Assembly (NCBI GenBank): GCA_002373875.1
Contig: DFKQ01000107.1
Location: forward strand, 1 to 50,838
Source: Lachnospiraceae bacterium UBA3641
Lineage (GTDB): Bacteria; Bacillota; Clostridia; Lachnospirales; Lachnospiraceae
Length of the DNA stretch: 50,838 nt
Direction: 5' to 3'
A model generated the notes under the pieces. It was given only the letters and a program-made list of their open reading frames with translations, did not search any database and was not told the origin of the DNA. Below, in pieces: positions 42,601 through 50,009 of the stretch (its first letter is position 1; every line of letters begins with the position of its first letter). The translations under genes were made by a program, and so were the position numbers.

Positions 42601-42990
42601 AAGGGTGGTCTTACTCAAAAAAAGAAAGATGCCGTAACCGGCAAGACATATGACAGCCTCTATCGCCACCGCCCCGTGGAAGGACGGCATAACATGCCTC
42701 TCCTTCTCTTCAAATATCATATCGGACACATATCTTGTCACTATCATGTTGAACCAGTTGGTGACAAAAAGGGCAATAAGAAGACTGTAGGTGAGCATAC
42801 AGTTAAGAAGCTCCCTTTCATGGTCGCTCATCCCGCCCATCCTCGCAACAAAGGCCATGCCCACAAGCAGGCAGACCCCCAGTATCATGGGCCCTATGGT
42901 GACTATGCCCGAATACCCGTAGGCCTTGCACAGGTTCAGTATTCCCTTTTTCTTAAAAAGCTTTTTAAGGCTGAAGCCTATCCCTGCCAT
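39685..42990 (-). CDS. pelG: PelG-type polysaccharide exporter fused to a CotH-type kinase
   Basis: An 1101-aa fusion. Residues 1-462 match PelG, a 12-helix MOP-superfamily exporter (MAGIGFSLKKLFKKKG, FLFVTNWFNMIVTRYVSDMI-like region). A thirteenth hydrophobic segment (484-500) followed by LEGC looks like a retained signal/lipobox. Residues about 555-1101 are a CotH kinase (RADQKNYKIRI, NLNKHRTEPYRF, NYDVGARNMYLYSP with D840/N845, CWDMD with D863/D865) plus a beta domain. The CotH part should face outward. No ATG lies in the linker; only a TTG with a badly spaced site, so a true fusion is favoured. It overlaps pelF by 13 bases. Confidence 0.9.
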   Translation of the reverse strand: MAGIGFSLKKLFKKKGILNLCKAYGYSGIVTIGPMILGVCLLVGMAFVARMGGMSDHERELLNCMLTYSLLIALFVTNWFNMIVTRYVSDMIFEEKERHVMPSFHGAVAIEAVICLAGYGIFLFLSKTTLIRGVLCLWLAMILIVVWTEMIYMTALKDFQAIVLSFALSLMAGFLVALILVVAGLISLETCLLCVILGYTILAVRQYKLMLDYFPESEGSIYSFLLWFDKYPSLALSGGLMGIGLFSHIVIMYFGPLRVQVEGLFYGAPEYDVPALIAFTSLLITTVSFVVSVEVNFYPKYSNYYGLFGDRGAIGDIKLAGKEMLDMLRRELVYLACKQIFTTILYVVVGPTVINYLIPGISSLSMAIFRFLCVGYGSYAIANSLMLIALYFEDYTGALMGSGAFALLSTVSTLWQILKGDSKYFGVGFFAGTIAFFFIALIRLNWYTGRLPYFLLSRQSLVPDTQKGLFVTLRRFVLKHALLKRLLALLLIAALGLSGLEGCKAHDAGSLNDSNDRGQAKADEVRAPDKPTVIKAKKADKGEVNISENNELYDTWDDNKVTTMYLTVSPGNKADGSDHTWKEINTYSDEDYKKMGVDRYKAEGLLKIDETGEGLKPGDYGYDEVTPNVSVQIRGQTSTRADQKNYKIRIKDGKERFHGMRTLNLNKHRTEPYRFLNKLCYDLLEPIPQLVGGRTRFVHLYVKDDTASGDEEEEREEWEAVPEVVDGYVDYGLFTMVEQVNRTYLKSHGLDENGHLYKVSFFEWNKYEEVMRPLDDPEFSKGAFEDYLEIKGNEDPSKLQNVINELHNYTIPIETIVEEHFDAENICYFMAFNILVGNYDVGARNMYLYSPLNSQRFYMICWDMDVSFKNGFNRWENYSDGLSWERGMTQFLVVTLINRMMKEERYRDMLEAAVDDLYKNYVTPEIVGEKVRSYRDMMEQYLYRAPDVNHLQLEDMELYDKMTDDLGAEIDENYKYFLESMRNPWPFYVDLPRVHKETDKLILSWGISYDINEEDVTYDYILARDYDFTDVVSRGEDLLTPLASVDVPDPGIYYLKVRATNASGYTTDCFDYFSIDDYGKKYGCYGFKLNTDMSVDIYYEE

Positions 42991-44393
42991 CTTCTGAAAA
43001 CCTCATCATATACTTCCTGATACCTTCGGATCATATCACCGTGCATGAAATATTTAGCCACCCGGTTCCTTGCGGCTATTCCCATCTCGTACCGCTTCTT
43101 CGGTCTGTTGCACATGGTCACCATGGCGTTGGTCAGCTGCTCCACATCCATGGGCGGAACGCATATACCCGCGCTTCCCAGATCATCATCATCCGCCACC
43201 TTAAAGAGCAGCTCCTTGCAGTTACCCACATCGGTGGTTATGCAGGGCCTTCCGGCGGCAAATGATTCAAGGACCGATAAGGGCATTCCCTCGGATATTG
43301 AGGATAAGACCGTAAAGTCAAAGTCACCCATATGCTCCACAACATTGATAGAGCCCATAAAGTTAATATCCTGTACCCCAAGGCGCCTTACAAGATCATA
43401 GCACTCCTTCGCATAATCCTTATCATCCTCGGGACCCGCGATAAAGAGCCTTGCGTTAGGCACCCTCTTCCTGGCCCCGGCGAAGGCGTATATCATGGTC
43501 TTGACATCCTTGATGGGCGCTATCCTTAAGACCGCGCCGATATCGATATAACCGTTGGCCTTCTTGGGACCTATATCGCAGAAGCGCTCATAATGGATAC
43601 CGTTGCCAATATATACGCATTTATCCGGATCGCACCCCATATCCGTCTGGATCTTGCGGGCTCCCGCATAAAGACTCGTGATCATGGTCGCCTTCTCGTA
43701 GGCGCCCTCGGAAAGCATGTAGAAAAACCTGACCCAGAAGCGCTTGAAGGCAGGCAGGACCCACTTGGCCCTTATGATCTCCTCCTCCCGCTCCCTGGTA
43801 TATATGCCATGCTCGGTTATCATATAGGGAACCTTGTATTTATAGCTTCCAAGCCGGGCCAGTATACCGCTGTAGCCCGTTGCTATCGAATGATAAATAT
43901 CGGCCTTGGGAACCTCGGTATGAAGTATGTAGAGTACCGGCAGGAACATTGACCGTATGGTGTGGAAAAAGTCGGAAAATGCGGTATAGGTATACTCCTG
44001 CTCGCATATATCCGTAAGTATATCAAGAAAATCCCTGCTCATAAGGAAGGAGAGGGGATCTATCCTGTTATCGGCATACATTGAAAAGAGCATCTCCCAG
44101 TCGGGGGATTTACAGTCGATAAGCTCGTGAAGAGTTGCTATCTCCCGGTCGTTGAACCTGTATTTTTTAATATGTCCCCGCTTCTTCAGGGCATCGTTTA
44201 AGAAGAGCTCATGTATTTCCGTAACATTCTCCGGCAGCTCGTATTTAAACTTCCCCCTCTGGGAGGAATCCGCCCCGATGGCCCAGATGACGAATTCATG
44301 CTGCGGCATTGCCTTCATATATTGATGTATCCAGGTTGAAACCCCTCCCGTAACATAGGGGTAACAGCCCTCCAGAATAACACAGATCCTCAT
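42978..44393 (-). CDS. pelF: PelF-type exopolysaccharide glycosyltransferase (GT4)
   Basis: A 471-aa cytoplasmic glycosyltransferase that builds the Pel-type chain from UDP-N-acetylhexosamine. The N-terminus RICVILEGCYPYVTGGVSTWIHQ is the PelF signature. The C-terminal GT4 Rossmann domain has the donor-site Glu motif (SISEGMPLSVLESFAAGRPCI) and GAVLRIAPIKDVKTMI. The end overlaps PelG by 13 bases; the start lies six bases after the deacetylase stop. PelF and PelG together leave little doubt that this is a Pel-related locus. Confidence 0.94.
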   Translation of the reverse strand: MRICVILEGCYPYVTGGVSTWIHQYMKAMPQHEFVIWAIGADSSQRGKFKYELPENVTEIHELFLNDALKKRGHIKKYRFNDREIATLHELIDCKSPDWEMLFSMYADNRIDPLSFLMSRDFLDILTDICEQEYTYTAFSDFFHTIRSMFLPVLYILHTEVPKADIYHSIATGYSGILARLGSYKYKVPYMITEHGIYTREREEEIIRAKWVLPAFKRFWVRFFYMLSEGAYEKATMITSLYAGARKIQTDMGCDPDKCVYIGNGIHYERFCDIGPKKANGYIDIGAVLRIAPIKDVKTMIYAFAGARKRVPNARLFIAGPEDDKDYAKECYDLVRRLGVQDINFMGSINVVEHMGDFDFTVLSSISEGMPLSVLESFAAGRPCITTDVGNCKELLFKVADDDDLGSAGICVPPMDVEQLTNAMVTMCNRPKKRYEMGIAARNRVAKYFMHGDMIRRYQEVYDEVFRRWQG

Positions 44394-44399
44394 ATTTCC

Positions 44400-46268
44400 T
44401 CATTCATACAGTTCAACTTCCACATCCGCATCATCACATTTGATGAGCCAGAGCCCGTCAAGTATCTCCTTTTGGGAACCGCCCCTGACCCTTAATACCT
44501 TCCTGTCGTCATTCATACGAAGAAGCATATAGCATTCATCATTGAAGTTCTTAAGCTTAAGGTTAAGATACCTATCCGACATGTCCCTGCTGACCCCGAT
44601 AAGGTCATAACGCCATACGGCGCCGGCAAGCTCGGTCCCGGTCATATTCCTGATATCGGGACATATTTCGTATATCCAGTCAAAGTAGCCCGTAAGGTTA
44701 CCGTACAGCCTTCTCCATCCAAGGCTCGCTCCCCTGTCCTCATCAAGCACGTCGTCAGGATGAAGGAAGTGGGTGTTTACCATATGCAGGTTAAGCTCCG
44801 ACATCGCCGCAAGCTCCATATACTCATCAATGACACATCCCGAGGTGATCCTGGGTACATTTATTATTCCGTCCTCTTTTGATATCCCGAATTCCTGCTC
44901 AAAGGCCATATCGGAAGAAAGGTAGACCGCCGCTACGGATGTGATGGGAGTCTGTGCCAGAAGCCTCCTTCCCTCCTCGGATAAAACATTGGAGGGCGGT
45001 ACATAAACCTGAAGGGTCTCGTCCCTGAAAAGCGTATTTCCGAAATCGAAGACCTCATCAAGGGATGCCCTCATGTCATCCGTTGAGGGCCACTGGATGT
45101 ATGAATCGTACTGGTCCTTATAATCGAAATTCTCAAGCACAAGGGGCATGTGATTGTAGCCGTGTATGCCTATCTCACCGCCCATCCGAAGGAGCATGTT
45201 GCCGAAATACTGGAACCTGCCCACCTCACGGTTTCTGGCAAATTCACCGCTAACCTGATTGTTGTAATCCTCTATTATAAGTCCCGTATAATATATTCCG
45301 TGCCTGTCCGCCAGCTCACTTATATCATTCCACCATACCTGGGAATAGAAGTCGCTTACGGACATATTGTAATCCCTGGTCACATAGGTGGCGTTGCCGC
45401 CGGGAACGGGAGAGGGGAAATCATCAATGTAAAATGCGCCGCCGTTTATCACGGGATATATACAATAATCGCCCAGCAGGCTGTAGGCACTTGAGTGGAT
45501 ACCCCTGTAGGCCTTCTCAAGTATACCGAAGTTGTCAACTACGACACTGCCTTCTCCCACCTTTCTTCTGAAGATAAGGGGGACGGGGTATTTATCCGTT
45601 GACTCCATGTATACCTCGCAGTCATCCGCAAGGGAGAGGCCAAGAGCGCAATCGTATGCGTCTATTATGGGATAATCCCTTGAGCTTCCACCTATCATGA
45701 AGTCATCCTTAAAGTGCAGTCCCTCAACGAAGGTGGTATCGCCGCTGTCCTTTATCCCCAGTATTTCATACATGGACTGGAAGCTTCCCGAAACCTCCGG
45801 GGGATATGCTATCATAAGGTTGCCGCCGCCCCTGACCCAGTTCTTAATATCCGCTATCGTATCCGCAAGGTCGGGATAATGGGTTATGGCAAGGACTATC
45901 TTATCATATTTATCTATATCCGAAGGCTTAAGCTCGGTTACATTGCATTCTTTGAAGGGCTCCTTCATCTGGGACAGAACGGGGACAAAAATATTACGCG
46001 CCTTAATGCTTGAAGGGTCCATTTCCTCGGTTATGAGCAGGGTTGCGGGCTCTTCCCCGGGAGCATCCTCAGCCCTTTCCTTAAGGGCCTTAAGCTCCTC
46101 ACGCGGCTTAAGCTCCAGCCTGTCATCCCTTATCGTGTAACGGACGTTGGCCTGTACGGCTATAAGCACCACCATAAGAAGGCAGTATATCACCCCAAGT
46201 ATATATAGCCCCGACAGGTTTATATGACCCGATCCGTTTATTTTTTCTTTTACGGTTTTTTTGTTCAT
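44400..46268 (-). CDS. DUF2194 protein, PelA-like polysaccharide deacetylase
   Basis: A 622-aa membrane-tethered protein (anchor helix 20-40). Residues about 75-270 form a flavodoxin/amidotransferase-like fold. From about 275 a NodB-like deacetylase is visible: Asp pair D282/D283 in YIDDFP, zinc ligands H369 and H373 in HGYNH, VPPSN (423-427), and H500/H503 in THFLHPDD. PelA of Pseudomonas has comparable deacetylase and other domains and removes acetyl groups from the polymer to make it cationic. It overlaps the PelE-like gene by four bases. Catalytic assignment rests on motif order only. Confidence 0.8.
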   Translation of the reverse strand: MNKKTVKEKINGSGHINLSGLYILGVIYCLLMVVLIAVQANVRYTIRDDRLELKPREELKALKERAEDAPGEEPATLLITEEMDPSSIKARNIFVPVLSQMKEPFKECNVTELKPSDIDKYDKIVLAITHYPDLADTIADIKNWVRGGGNLMIAYPPEVSGSFQSMYEILGIKDSGDTTFVEGLHFKDDFMIGGSSRDYPIIDAYDCALGLSLADDCEVYMESTDKYPVPLIFRRKVGEGSVVVDNFGILEKAYRGIHSSAYSLLGDYCIYPVINGGAFYIDDFPSPVPGGNATYVTRDYNMSVSDFYSQVWWNDISELADRHGIYYTGLIIEDYNNQVSGEFARNREVGRFQYFGNMLLRMGGEIGIHGYNHMPLVLENFDYKDQYDSYIQWPSTDDMRASLDEVFDFGNTLFRDETLQVYVPPSNVLSEEGRRLLAQTPITSVAAVYLSSDMAFEQEFGISKEDGIINVPRITSGCVIDEYMELAAMSELNLHMVNTHFLHPDDVLDEDRGASLGWRRLYGNLTGYFDWIYEICPDIRNMTGTELAGAVWRYDLIGVSRDMSDRYLNLKLKNFNDECYMLLRMNDDRKVLRVRGGSQKEILDGLWLIKCDDADVEVELYE

Positions 46269-47299
46269 GCTTTATTTTTGCTGCCGGCAGGAGCGGGCTC
46301 AAGGTACTGCACCTGACTTCTCAACTCTGCCGATAAATATATATTCTTTTCCTTTATCTCGTTTATTATTCCCCTTACAAGGTTCCTGTCCCTTTTGAGC
46401 ATTGCGCTCTTAAGCTTATAGAGATAGACGTTTTCATGCTCAGGCCACCGCTCTGTCATAAGGGCTATATCCTCATCAAGGGCCGCGATGTCCTTAAGCC
46501 TTAAATCGGCATCCGCCTTCTTGTTAAGCAGGGTCCACCTTCCCTTGACCTTCTTTCTTTTAAGCTTCCTTTTAAGTATTTCCCTGTACTGTTTAAGCTG
46601 GCCGTCAAGGGCATCTCCGCTCAGCAGGCCGCTTAGGATGTAGCTTTCAAGAAGGCCCTGATATTCATTCTCGGTCTCCTCATCGTCAGGGTCCTTAGCC
46701 CTTCTCTCTTCAAGCTCCTGAAATTTAAGGTCGAATTCCTTCTGGATCTCTGCAAGGGCCGTGGCCGCATAATGGACAACCTCGGTATCGGTATTCTCCC
46801 TGGCATCATGAAGCTGCGAGACGTAATCATTGGGGCCCGAATAGAGCACATCGATTATCAGGTTTCTTCTCGTTGCCGTATCATTGACAACAAGGGCTTC
46901 CTCTATGGGAACCACCTTCTCCTTGAGCTCGTCATTTTCCACAACGATACTCTTATTGACGCCGTAGAGAATGTCCATCATGATCTCTCTTCTTGTTTTG
47001 GCATCATTTACCGCAAGCGCCTCCCCAAGCGGCACCACATCCTTATCACTGCTTTCTACGATAACGCTCCTTTTCCCTTCATCCGCCGTGGGCCTCCCCA
47101 CCGTGATCTCATCCGCAATGCGGTCACTGTTCTTATCGGACAGGTCCTTTAATACCAGCATGATGAATCCTGCCACCGGCACCAGAAAGGTGATGAAGAT
47201 GCTCACCCGGTCGCATTTAAGTATCCTGAAGAACCTGAATACCGCAAGAGCCAGACATATCAGAATATGCAGAACCATAAGGAAGATAAACAAACGCAC
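46265..47299 (-). CDS. PelE-like membrane/helical-repeat protein
   Basis: A 344-aa protein with two N-terminal helices (RLFIFLMVLHILICLAL and SIFITFLVPVAGFIMLVL), then a long helical region. Residues about 90-145 hold a clear duplication: VPLGEALAVNDAKTRREIMM and VPIEEALVVNDTATRRNLII, each followed by D(I/V)LY. The remainder (HYAATALAEIQKEFDLKFQE and later) looks TPR-like. In Pel loci PelE sits between PelD and PelA/F and has this membrane-plus-TPR form, so identification is by position and architecture. It begins three bases after the PelD-like stop. Confidence 0.75.
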   Translation of the reverse strand: MRLFIFLMVLHILICLALAVFRFFRILKCDRVSIFITFLVPVAGFIMLVLKDLSDKNSDRIADEITVGRPTADEGKRSVIVESSDKDVVPLGEALAVNDAKTRREIMMDILYGVNKSIVVENDELKEKVVPIEEALVVNDTATRRNLIIDVLYSGPNDYVSQLHDARENTDTEVVHYAATALAEIQKEFDLKFQELEERRAKDPDDEETENEYQGLLESYILSGLLSGDALDGQLKQYREILKRKLKRKKVKGRWTLLNKKADADLRLKDIAALDEDIALMTERWPEHENVYLYKLKSAMLKRDRNLVRGIINEIKEKNIYLSAELRSQVQYLEPAPAGSKNKA

Positions 47300-47302
47300 C
47301 GT

Positions 47303-49477
47303 CTACATTCCCTCCATTACCGTATAGCCAATACCCTTACCCTTAAACCTTTTCCCGACGATATCAAGGATATCGGCAGTGGTCTGGGTAAGAAGGAGAT
47401 AATTGCAGCCATCCTCACCCCTTCCCAGCAGGTCGCTGTGTCTTATAAGGCCGCGCATCTTTTCGTCAACCTCTCCTATTTCGTCATCATCAAGCTTAAG
47501 AAGGATGCAGCTGGCGACTCCCGCTTCAGCCATCTTACGTTGAGCCAAAAGCTCGGTCTTGAAGAATTCCGGAATAAGGATCTGTGTCCCGGGATAGTAC
47601 TTCTCATCCTCTATAGCTTCCTGATATTCAAGGGCCCTCATAAAGGACACCCTGATAAGACTGCATAATATGGTGAAAAGGTTCATGTAATAGAGGTTCA
47701 TCTGTTCGGTGTCCGCATCAAACAGGGTGATCATGAGCCTTATCTTGCCGCCCTCCGTTACCGCATAGGCATACATGGGCAGTTCATCGTTGAATTCCGT
47801 GTTCTTGAAGGTCTCGCCCGACAGGAGGGTATCATATATTGCCCTGAAATCCTCTATGCTGACCGAGTTGGTCAACTTAACCGCCATCTCCTTGGAGCAG
47901 GCCGTAAGGCGGAGATATTTCTGGTATTCATCCATGGAATAGATGGCAACACTGTGATTCTCTAGGATGCGCTCAAGGGTGCTTATACCGTTTACGAAGA
48001 TATCCGAAGGCACGGAGCTGTCAAGCTTCTGTACCGCATCAAATATTTTGCCGAAGCTGTCCTGATAACCAAGGATCTGTTTCTTATATTCCTCCTTGTT
48101 GTCTATGACCGACATATAGACACTGTTTAAGAACATGTATTTTTCCTGAAGGGTTGCCACCTCCTCCTCGGCAAAGGCCTGCTTCTGGTCCTTGGTGGAT
48201 GTCATATAGCCGGTTATGGCTCCTGTCATGATATAAATAGCAAAGGGCAGCCAGAAATCCACGTTGTAAAAGAGCATGGTGGAGCTGACTCCCGTATTCC
48301 AATAGGAAACAGCCAGCGATGCGCACTCCAAAAGGCCGGCCAGCACTCCGGGTACCATTCCATGGGCGACACCCATGATCACCACATAAAACAGCCTCAG
48401 ATCCACGTATTTGAAGAAAACCGTATCGGTAGTATACCTTAAAAGATACTGAACCACGACAAAAAGCAGGATAAGCTCCGTAAGCTTTAAAAGCTTTTGC
48501 GAGAACCTGCCCGCAAGCTCCTTAAGCCTCTCCTGAACGCTCTTTTTCCTTATCTGCTTCTTTCTGTACCTGCCGTATGAGCTGTCAAGATCGGCCACAA
48601 CATCATCGGCGGCTATAAATCCGTAATTCTCCCTTATCCTTCTCTCTTCTTCTTTCCTGTTTATGGCATAATCAAGCAGGCCCTGTTTATCATAGGTCAC
48701 GTTAAGGCCTTCTATGCTTTTCTTAAGCTCCTCGCCGAATTCCCCATAGGTATGCCTGTAGCCGCTCAAGGCGGTATAGGAGCCGCTTACGTCCATGGTC
48801 TCCTCGGTCACGGATATGAGAAGCTCACACAGATCCCTTACGGTCATAAAATCAACAAGCTGATTCTCATTATAGGGAAAATCAACCTTGCGGGTGTTGA
48901 GGGCTGTGTTATACAGGTTCCCGAGATATGTTGCTTCATTGGCCCTGTTGGCTATATGGGAGGTCCTCAGGATAACGGTCTTGACGTTCTTTCTTATGCT
49001 GTTGTATCTTATGAGATCCTCAAGAGCGCCGCAATCATAAGCCCTCTCATTTTTATAATCCTTAAAGAAGCCGGTTTTCCTGCCGTCTGCGGATTTATAA
49101 AGAAGAGAATTTACCGAGGAAATGACCACCAGCTTCGATACCTCATTCACCGAGCATGCTTCGAAGAGGGCCTCAAGCATCTTGTTCTCATTGGTAAGCC
49201 CCTCCCCTCCGTCTATATAACCGGTAAAATACCAGACGGTATCCGGTGAATAGGAATACATTATCCTGGCAAAATTCTCCTGCGTGGGATCTTCGTTAAA
49301 GACATGGATCTTCTTCGAGGGCTTCCTGACCAAAACCTCGTCATCGACCACATTGCCCGATATGATAACATTGTAATATTGAGCTATCTGCTTAAGCGTG
49401 TCATAATCAAACAGATCAACCCGTCCGCATAAAAGGACACAGGAGGGCTGATCCGGATTGGAGCTCTTATGATTCAT
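47303..49477 (-). CDS. pelD: PelD-like c-di-GMP receptor with N-terminal SDR domain
   Basis: A 724-aa protein, the first gene of the operon. Residues about 10-260 look like an extended short-chain dehydrogenase/epimerase (KLVVISSVNSLLY, TVILRTSHI), but the glycine-rich NAD loop and the YxxxK pair are eroded. About four helices follow (335-435), then a GAF-like domain (about 460-620) and a degenerate GGDEF. There the c-di-GMP-binding RxxD is kept (RHSD, 679-682) while the active-site motif has become GRGEDG (685-690). This matches the PelD mechanism, binding c-di-GMP to switch on synthesis. The start has GAGGT ten bases upstream; tRNA-Leu lies 26 bases before it. Confidence 0.88.
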   Translation of the reverse strand: MNHKSSNPDQPSCVLLCGRVDLFDYDTLKQIAQYYNVIISGNVVDDEVLVRKPSKKIHVFNEDPTQENFARIMYSYSPDTVWYFTGYIDGGEGLTNENKMLEALFEACSVNEVSKLVVISSVNSLLYKSADGRKTGFFKDYKNERAYDCGALEDLIRYNSIRKNVKTVILRTSHIANRANEATYLGNLYNTALNTRKVDFPYNENQLVDFMTVRDLCELLISVTEETMDVSGSYTALSGYRHTYGEFGEELKKSIEGLNVTYDKQGLLDYAINRKEEERRIRENYGFIAADDVVADLDSSYGRYRKKQIRKKSVQERLKELAGRFSQKLLKLTELILLFVVVQYLLRYTTDTVFFKYVDLRLFYVVIMGVAHGMVPGVLAGLLECASLAVSYWNTGVSSTMLFYNVDFWLPFAIYIMTGAITGYMTSTKDQKQAFAEEEVATLQEKYMFLNSVYMSVIDNKEEYKKQILGYQDSFGKIFDAVQKLDSSVPSDIFVNGISTLERILENHSVAIYSMDEYQKYLRLTACSKEMAVKLTNSVSIEDFRAIYDTLLSGETFKNTEFNDELPMYAYAVTEGGKIRLMITLFDADTEQMNLYYMNLFTILCSLIRVSFMRALEYQEAIEDEKYYPGTQILIPEFFKTELLAQRKMAEAGVASCILLKLDDDEIGEVDEKMRGLIRHSDLLGRGEDGCNYLLLTQTTADILDIVGKRFKGKGIGYTVMEGM

Positions 49478-49503
49478 AACCTGTCATACCTCTATAAATA
49501 CAG

Positions 49504-49585
49504 TGCGGACGAAGGGACTTGAACCCTCACGCCTTGCGGCACAGGAACCTAAATCCTGCGCGTCTGCCAATTCCGCCACGTCCGC
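49504..49585 (-). tRNA. tRNA-Leu (anticodon UAG)
   Basis: The minus strand folds as a class II tRNA: acceptor stem GCGGACG / CGTCCGC, discriminator A, a long variable arm, and the T-arm GGGTTCAAGTCCC. The anticodon stem CAGGA / TCCTG encloses loop TTTAGGT, giving anticodon UAG with G37, decoding CUA and related leucine codons. CCA is not encoded. Its 3' end is 26 bases before the PelD-like start codon with no terminator between. Confidence 0.95.
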
Positions 49586-49598
49586 GCTTACTCCGGCT

Positions 49599-49877
49599 TT
49601 ATGTCACCGGATCCCGCCGGCTTTCACACATCAAAAACAATCCGCAAGGATTATTTACTGCATTTGCCCCGGTAGATACTTGAATTTCCCGATACATATG
49701 ATATAATATACATAGGTGGCAACGATGCCCCTTGGTTGAACAGATAAAAAACCGCTCAAACTTCAGGAGGTCGGAGCGGTTTTTTAATGTCTGCTTTTTA
49801 CATATCCTGTAGACAAGCCCTATAACTTGTACAATAAGCAGTAACAAGGTTAATACTTCTTGTATTGTCACAGGCAT
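49599..49877 (-). CDS. Candidate holin-like type I toxin ORF
   Basis: A 92-residue frame from ATG 49877 (or 90 from GTG 49871) with an AAAGGGG ribosome site. The N-terminal part TIQEVLTLLLLIVQVIGLVYRI is one membrane helix followed by KK and basic residues, the form of small Firmicutes type I toxins. The C-terminal part reads through the hairpin at 49751-49780 and may have no function. A promoter lies 5' (TGGCAA at 49943-49948, 17 bases, TATAAT at 49920-49925), and a short RNA promoter faces it from the other side. Not homology-confirmed; it could be a chance frame. Confidence 0.35.
   Translation of the reverse strand: MPVTIQEVLTLLLLIVQVIGLVYRICKKQTLKNRSDLLKFERFFICSTKGHRCHLCILYHMYREIQVSTGANAVNNPCGLFLMCESRRDPVT
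49680..49707 (+). promoter_or_regulatory. Promoter of a short plus-strand RNA
   Basis: TTGAAT (49680-49685), a 16-base spacer and a perfect TATAAT (49702-49707). No plus-strand gene follows, only a short stretch ending in a terminator. Confidence 0.6.
49714..49785 (+). ncRNA. Candidate antisense RNA (type I antitoxin-like)
   Basis: A promoter directly upstream and a terminator directly downstream define an RNA of about 70 bases. It has a small GGCA / TGCC stem near its 5' end and lies antisense to the C-terminal half of the candidate toxin frame. This convergent overlap is like txpA/ratA. Expression is predicted only. Confidence 0.4.
49747..49785. terminator. Bidirectional intrinsic terminator
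   Basis: Stem ACCGCTC (49751-49757) and GAGCGGT (49774-49780), with an A-run before and a T-run after on the plus strand, so both strands show a hairpin with a U-tract. Confidence 0.75.
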
Positions 49878-49949
49878 TGCCCCTTTCCTATATTCCAAGG
49901 AACACCGCTGCCACAATGTATTATAACACAGTATTATACAACTTGCCAC

Positions 49950-50009
49950 ATTAAATTTAAGTAATTTTATTATTAATTTTCTTTAATATTTTAAGTAATT
50001 AATAAATAT
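49950..50009. other. AT-rich spacer after the symporter
   Basis: Very AT-rich, with the direct repeat TTTAAGTAATT in two near-copies. No clear terminator hairpin; it may act as the 3' end region of the symporter mRNA. Confidence 0.4.

Noticed and set aside
49878..49949. ATG at 49949 as the start of the candidate toxin
   Set aside because: It lies upstream of the predicted promoter, so it would not be in the transcript.
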